Below, piece after piece: positions 58,294 to 64,000 of a DNA stretch of 64,000 nucleotides. Under the pieces are notes generated by a model, which did not search any database, was not told the origin of the DNA, and worked only from the letters and a program-made list of their open reading frames with translations. Position 1 is the first letter of the stretch. Each line of letters opens with the position of its first letter. Both the position numbers and the translations under genes were made by a program. Source of the stretch: Polytrichum commune (lineage: Eukaryota; Streptophyta; Polytrichopsida; Polytrichales; Polytrichaceae); the NCBI GenBank assembly GCA_950295325.1, contig OX485803.1, positions 62,015,554 to 62,079,553 on the forward strand, written 5' to 3'.

Positions 58294-58659
58294 AGAGTGA
58301 AGGAAATGAGTGATGCACGAGTGAAAAATGTGAAGTATGAGTGATGCAAGAGAATGCACAAGTGATGGCATGGATACATGAAAGAGGTAGCGTTGTCATT
58401 ACCATTACCGTTAAATTGCAAGAAAATAGAATAAGCTCCAATGCAGCCAAATTTGATAGTTCCAAAGAATATAGCACACGAGTTCACATATTTAACTTTA
58501 AAGGGATTCAAGACTGGAGACAATTGGTTTAAAAAAATGTTGAGAAACAATGTTTTCAAGAGACTTTTTAAATCATGACAATGCATATGCATTTGAGCCG
58601 CATGAGATATGGTGTGTTGATCAAAATGTAGTGACAAATAAGATTATCTTTACTGTTTC

Positions 58660-61280
58660 ACATGTACTATGAATTTTACGACCTATTCCAGTGCCTAGGG
58701 CTCATTTGCCAAAGTTAGTAGAGTTGCTTAGCGAGACAATCCATATGGGCTTAGAACCATCTATTGCTTCATTTTCAAATAGACGATTTACAATGCTTTA
58801 AAAAAAATGGGGCATTGATGTTCATTCAAGACATTCAAATATTGAACAAGGTGAACATTTGAAATATGGGTGCAAATCCAACTATAGATAGATGCACATA
58901 AATATTTACAACAAAGTTTATATATGGGTGATTTCTATTCTAGTTATGGTGAAATTCACTTGAATGTACAAAGTAGAGACTTCACTACTACGAGGACACC
59001 CATTAGGCCTTGTTCAAATATGTACGTTATCACAAGGGTTACAAAATTTGGGAGAGCATGTAATGAGCGGCATACATAAAATGTTGAGAGATTTCATTCT
59101 GGATAAAACTATGCATTTTCTAGATGATTTTTTATAAATTATAGTGACTAAAAAATATATATGCTATATATATAAAGGTGTCAATAATTTCTATCACAAT
59201 GTTGATTGCAATAGAATTTTGCAAGGTTGGAGGAGGTTCATTTGACATTATTGGGGTTAGAATCCATGTTTGGCATAAGAGAATTTAGGGTTGTAGGACA
59301 CTTGTGAGGACTTTGTGACCAAAAATTGTCCTAGAAGAAAAGAAAAAAAGACTATCTAAATGATTAAAGATTGCATGAGGACTACGTAAGTTCAAAGATT
59401 CTAAGGTATGAATTTTTATCACATTTGAATTCCACATTTTGTACATGTAGCATATCCATTATATTGGTTGAACAAAAATTTGAATAAAGAAATGAACAAA
59501 ATAAGGTGACGTAGAGGTTGAGATATATTTCTATTGTATCACCAACTTTGAAGAAGGTATAATACTATTTGGGAAAGATTGTGATATTGATGGTTGACTC
59601 TAGTCGCATTAGAGTTGGATGGGCAATCAAACAAGATGGCGATGAAGAAAATAAATTCGTTATAAAATATGGTCTGAAGGTTTTTAATTCTCGCCAAAGG
59701 CTTATGCACAAGTAAAAAAAGGATTATGGGAAGTGGTCATTGCAATGAACAATGAGAAATAGTATTCTATTGGTACATTGATAGTTGCCAAAACGGATTA
59801 TCCACCTCTTTTAGGTATGATTGCTAGTTGTACTACCCCGGGCATTGCGATGCTTATATGGATAACATTTATTGAATATTTGAATCCGAAATTCAAGCAT
59901 ATCTAGTTGCAGTCATGTTGTCACGAGCATAATATGATGGTGAAGAGGAGATGGTCATTGAGGACAAAGATATTGGCACATCACCACACTTTATATCATT
60001 GAAATAATAGTTTTTTTACAACATCGCTTGAATTATTTTTTGATGAATTTCACAAGAGTGAGTGGTTGGATATTGAAAGATACTCGAATGGTACATTAGT
60101 TGCATGGATGAAGAATTTAAAGAATCCGGTGAAAATAATATGATTATGTTCTTTGACATGGATATTTATGGAAACATCAGAAGCAAAGAGGTGGTGTGCA
60201 TCAAGGGGTGGTAAAAAGACATATAAGCTTATTAAATGAATTTCAAGAGATTTTGTCAACATGACATCGTGGCATTTGGACAGTTGTTGAGAAGCTTGAG
60301 AAATGTGAGTGGAAAGGCTTATACAAGGATGTGATGAAATTGGTAGGATCTTATAAGAATTGTCAAATATACAATATCTGGATGGATTGCATCCAACATC
60401 TCCATTGGCAATGCATTATGAATGGACATTTGATCATGTGGCAATGCCTAGGGGGCTTTGGCAAATGAAATATTTAAATCTTGAAAGAGAGTATTTGTGA
60501 AACCAAGTGGACATGTCAGTTTTAAGGGCTAAAACTACACAATGGATATGTTAATTTTTCTAGAAGATGTGATTTGTTGGTACAGTTGTGTAAGGAAAAT
60601 CATAGTAGATAGAATAAAGGCAGATGCTACGAAGGGGTGTTATTTTTCATAAGGATGGGAATCAAATTTTCATTGACCACCGCATACAATTCCGAAGGCA
60701 GTACAAAGAGTTAACGTGGACAATCTCTTATTGTGAAGGCATTAAGTAAAGCATGTATGGGCAATGTGAGTTATTGGTTCATATTGTTTCTATTTGTATT
60801 TGGAGTGGCATGAGTAACTTAGAGTATGGTTACATGGTACATCCAATAAAACTTATGTTTAGACAAAAGCTTAGAATGACGATTGAAGAAGTTGTGCCTA
60901 CATGGAAACTACACATGAGAAGATGGTCTGTATAAGGAAAAATTTGTGGTACTAAACTTTCTACAATTTCAAAGGAAGCCAAAAGATATTGCAGTAGTCA
61001 TTCAAAGGTTGAAGGACAAAAATATGTTTGATCATAAACATTGATTACGATCCAAGTTGATTGAAATTTGATGATTGAATGTTGGTCTACAATAGAAATT
61101 TAGACAATCAACATGATACTACTTGTATTTGTTTTGGCAAAACAATGGTTTGGGCCTTACATTGTAAATGAAACTTATGACAATGTCACATGTTTATTTC
61201 GAGATTCTAATGGAAAAGAGTTGAAGATATCTATTGCAAGCAATTGAGTTCAGTTGTTTAGAGAAAAAACAAAGACGATG
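58660..61280 (+). pseudogene. pol: pol of the decayed gypsy element
   Basis: The RT region (about 58,690-59,160) shows AHLPKLVELL, MGLEPS, SNRRFT, a shifted FIQD-type block, DFTTTRTPI, and a FLDD catalytic box near 59,125. RNase H (about 59,590-59,900) shows VDSSRIRVGWAIKQ, a one-base deletion inside the 'RQR..YAQVKK' block, then a KTDYPPLLGMI block. The LSRA-type linker follows. Integrase pieces run about 60,050-60,935 (GLHPTSPLAMHYEW, GLWQMKYLNLERE, EEVVPTWKL), and the C-terminal WFGPYIV block is near 61,145. Many frameshifts and stops are present. The lineage resembles Ty3/gypsy proteins common in mosses and other non-seed plants (from memory). Confidence 0.75.
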
Positions 61281-61549
61281 AAGATGACAATGGTCATGTA
61301 TGAGAAGGTGATATGTTTAATGAGGTGAAGGCAAAAGGTGTTGATTCAGCCTACATCATTTAAGGAACTACAAGCATATGATGGAGGACGTGCATGTTTA
61401 TAAAGTTTGAATGTCATCATATGAATTGGCCTAAACATAAAATTGAAGTATAAACATAGTTCCGTTTCATTTTCATTAAGAAGTTAATTTAATCATTTGT
61501 ATGAAATAAATAAAAGTCTATTTTTTTAATAAGAAATAAGTTATTAGGT

Positions 61550-61883
61550 TGTGGTGATAAAATAGATGTTTTACAATTGAAGGTTATTGACAAATGTAGT
61601 GTTAATGCAAATGAATAATAATATGATGTTTATAGAGGCTAGGGTCCATGTAGGGGTCTCGCACCCTAGTTGCCGAAGGTGCCCAACCATAGCCACCAAG
61701 GGTTCTTGTGCTATTGAAAATGGAAGTGAGAGGTAAAGGGTTATTTCATGTTTGAAGCTTGGAGGAGCATAGAAGCTTGGTGTTTGGGGCTTGGAGGTGA
61801 AAACTCTTTGGTATGCAGTGGAAACCATTAATGAAGCTTTGGAAACCACCGAACACCATTGGTGAGGCACATTGGACATTGCA
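61550..61883 (+). repeat. Right LTR of the decayed gypsy element
   Basis: It starts TGTGGTGATA and ends TTGGACATTGCA, matching 57,956-58,293. Confidence 0.7.
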
Positions 61884-63099
61884 AAATTTAAGAAAACAAA
61901 TAATATACTTATGTAATTTATTTGTGATAGAGGTATATTCTTAGTAATGAAATTGTATTTTGTAAATATGTCTAGGTTACACAACCATCACTATTGAGAG
62001 CTCGTGCTTCTAGACAAACATAGATTTCTTGACAACGAAAATTCAACTTACCTTTTGGTGGTAATTGCAACTTTCATAGACCTAATAAGGCAATTTACTT
62101 TGTTCCTCACCAAATACATAGCCAAACAAAACATGTGTGGAGGAGTCATTGAACATTGCACACTGAGATGTGGTTTATACCACATTGGTATTAGAGACTA
62201 GTTTACGTTTCCTAGTGGCACATTGCAAGATAGCCACCCAACTCTGCCAAAGGATGTTGGGCATTGGGCAATGCAAATGAATATATGGGCTTTGTACAGT
62301 AACAAAATCAAAATTGGTAAACATAGAACACATGCTCCAATATACAAATGGACGACGGAGTTTTGTTCCACCAACTCTGAGGAGTATGTATTTTGGTTTG
62401 CCTTGACAACATCGAGTGTTGTGCAAGTGGCATCCAAAAAAAAAACAAAAATTTGGAGTGGCCTATTGTATCCATCATATAGCTAGCGAAGATAAAAGCA
62501 ATACGGGAAGGGAGGAGTTGTTGGCGCTTGACGACACCGGGTTCCAATCACATGAAAGGTAGGCATTGTTGCCCACATTAGAGGCTATCAACAATTACCA
62601 CACATCAAGTCACATTTTTGTGTGCCACCAAATATGAATGCTCACCCAACTTCTATAACTTAAAAGTCAATGCATCCAAATCAAGCAACACCAACTACGA
62701 ATCACAAAATCAAATGAAATAGTATTGGACTAATGGACGGATACTATGTCATTGGAGTGACTACCACTCCATACCCCAAATTTTGGAGTAACCAACGACA
62801 TCGTATCAAAGGTGGAATACTCCAACTAGGTTATAATTGGAGACATCCTTCAATGCACAAAAATGTCACAAAGATCGGACTACACAAAAATGTCATCCCA
62901 AGCTTTGGGTTGAAAAGGTAAATGTGTGTATGCATACAACTTTATTGTGTGTTCAAAATTCTAAACAAGATGGATTATTACAACAACAAAGTCATTCACA
63001 CTTCGACGTATACCTACAACAATGTCATGCAACTACTTGGGTTTGTTGGTGTTATTGTATACAAGTAGTGATGGCAGTGAAGTGTTCACCCTAGTGTAG
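61884..63099. other. Intergenic stretch
   Basis: No gene seen. A degenerate primer-site-like TTGGTATTAGAGAC lies at about 62,186. The rest is AT-rich. Confidence 0.4.
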
Positions 63100-63466
63100 G
63101 CACCATGGGCCTTGGCTTGGTGGTTAGGGCTCATGGCCCCCAATGAGGAGGTTGTGGGTTCTATTCCCCATGCTGGCGTGGTGCTCACCACCTTAGGCCA
63201 CCCAACTATGGTGGGGGGGTCCTTGGACCTTGTTGTATGGGTACCTCAAAGCCCTTTGGGGGGATACCATGTCCGGTATCTTCAAGGCACTAGTGGCTAG
63301 CTAGGAACTTGTATAGTGTGTCACTATAGTGTCCATCCTCGAAAGGGGAGAGTAGTATTTGTCCCAATGTCCCCTTGTCCAGTGGGCATCGGGTCATTGG
63401 CATTATGAACGGACACTTTATTCACGTTGGCCCCTTGCTTGAAAGGGGTTGGAGTTTCTATCTATC
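63100..63466 (+). mobile_element. tRNA-derived SINE
   Basis: It has an internal RNA polymerase III promoter: A box TGGCTTGGTGG (63,113-63,123) and B box GGTTCTATTCC (63,157-63,167), spaced as in tRNA genes. The head resembles the plant Au-type SINE. The element is flanked by TTCACCCTAGTGTA (63,085-63,098) and TTCACCCTGGTGTA (63,467-63,480), a 14-bp target duplication with one mismatch. No protein is encoded; it depends on a LINE for movement. Confidence 0.85.
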
Positions 63467-63480
63467 TTCACCCTGGTGTA

Positions 63481-64000
63481 CGAAAATGTCAATACATAGC
63501 ATTTAATGTTTTTATTATTAAAATAATAAATGACAAATGATTGCAAGTTTTCCATTAATCTATGGTAATATGCCCCTTATTTGCGACTCTCTAACATTTT
63601 AGATCTAAAAAATCAATTAATTGGATAATTTTATTGTCGAATGTAGAGTATGTACCCATGTAGATTAACTATTTTTGCATGAATTCTCACATGCATTGTT
63701 CATTGTTCACATGTTATTACTCATTGCTCATGCACTAGCTTCCCTCAACTTGGTATAACAATCTTCGTTACGTGCAATTGCTAGCTAATGTAATCTAATG
63801 TCACATGCAGTATTCCTTTGTTTTTCAAATACATAAACAATTTTAATATCAATGGGCTTATGTAAATGGCATGTGTTATATGTACATATTATCTAAATAC
63901 AATCTATGTTGACGACCTTTAATTTGTTTCTTTTCTACAAAGATTTCTATTTTGATAAAATATCATGATATTTTTCCACTTTCCAACATGTGATGGTTTT
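63481..64000. other. Intergenic stretch
   Basis: AT-rich sequence with no feature I can support. Confidence 0.4.

Larger units (their letters stand above)
57956..61883 (+). mobile_element. Decayed Ty3/gypsy-type retrotransposon, pol only
   Basis: Two similar terminal blocks (57,956-58,293 and 61,550-61,883) bound an internal region in which reverse transcriptase, RNase H and integrase are recognisable in all three plus-strand frames. About 370 bp separates the left LTR from the start of pol, so gag and protease are missing. No primer site is seen after the left LTR. Confidence 0.75.

Noticed and set aside
1-64000. CRISPR arrays, operons, tRNA or rRNA genes
   Set aside because: The DNA is eukaryotic nuclear in character; the only tRNA-like sequence is the SINE head at 63.1 kb, and the direct repeats seen lack CRISPR spacing.

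Overview
The window reads as nuclear DNA of a land plant, probably a non-seed lineage (inference from the transposon types; I cannot name the species). It holds two confidently recognised host genes, both on the minus strand. One is a five-exon gene for a thylakoid-lumen cyclophilin-like protein (15,920-19,497). The other is an intronless gene for a C-terminal SAM-domain protein (36,698-37,900). A weaker small-ORF candidate lies at 14,870-15,013. Most of the rest is transposable elements in different stages of decay, which is why few long ORFs are intact.

Layout. 0-10 kb: dispersed repeats, a long inverted repeat (1.9-2.1 kb), a MITE nested in an older MITE (2.57-3.43 kb), and a cluster of PIF/Harbinger elements. 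Two of these abut and share a TAA target duplication, and one keeps a transposase fragment. 10-14.8 kb: gene-poor repeats. 14.9-20.3 kb: the cyclophilin locus, with a 950-bp hAT element in intron 1 and a four-unit tandem repeat upstream. 20.6-22.8 kb: dispersed repeats, one split by a 288-bp CACTA-type MITE. 22.8-28.9 kb: a chromodomain-bearing Ty3/gypsy element with a 5' LTR cut to about 52 bp and several in-frame stops. 29.4-32.6 kb: a 5'-truncated, internally deleted LINE copy. 32.6-36.7 kb: no recognised gene. 36.7-38.8 kb: the SAM gene, whose 5' flank is tandemly duplicated. 39.1-40.4 kb: a composite of repeats also seen elsewhere in the window. 42.7-51.8 kb: a long LINE on the minus strand. 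51.8-57.9 kb: unassigned AT-rich DNA. 57.96-61.88 kb: a heavily decayed second Ty3/gypsy element with two LTRs. 63.1-63.47 kb: a tRNA-derived SINE with a target-site duplication.

The most notable object is the 42.7-51.8 kb LINE. Its roughly 7-kb ORF2 starts with a 2A-like NPGP motif, then carries an apurinic-type endonuclease, a reverse transcriptase, an RNase H, a CCHC knuckle and a C-terminal restriction-like endonuclease signature. This two-endonuclease layout is known from Dualen/RandI elements of green algae. A second, degraded copy at 29.4-32.6 kb lets the element's 3' end be defined. Both the LINE and the chromovirus carry nonsense codons that mostly fit C-to-T change, as expected of methylated, silenced elements.

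Limits: all homology calls are from memory of protein families, repeat boundaries were aligned by eye, and splice sites were chosen by reading frame and family fit. No search or folding was run.
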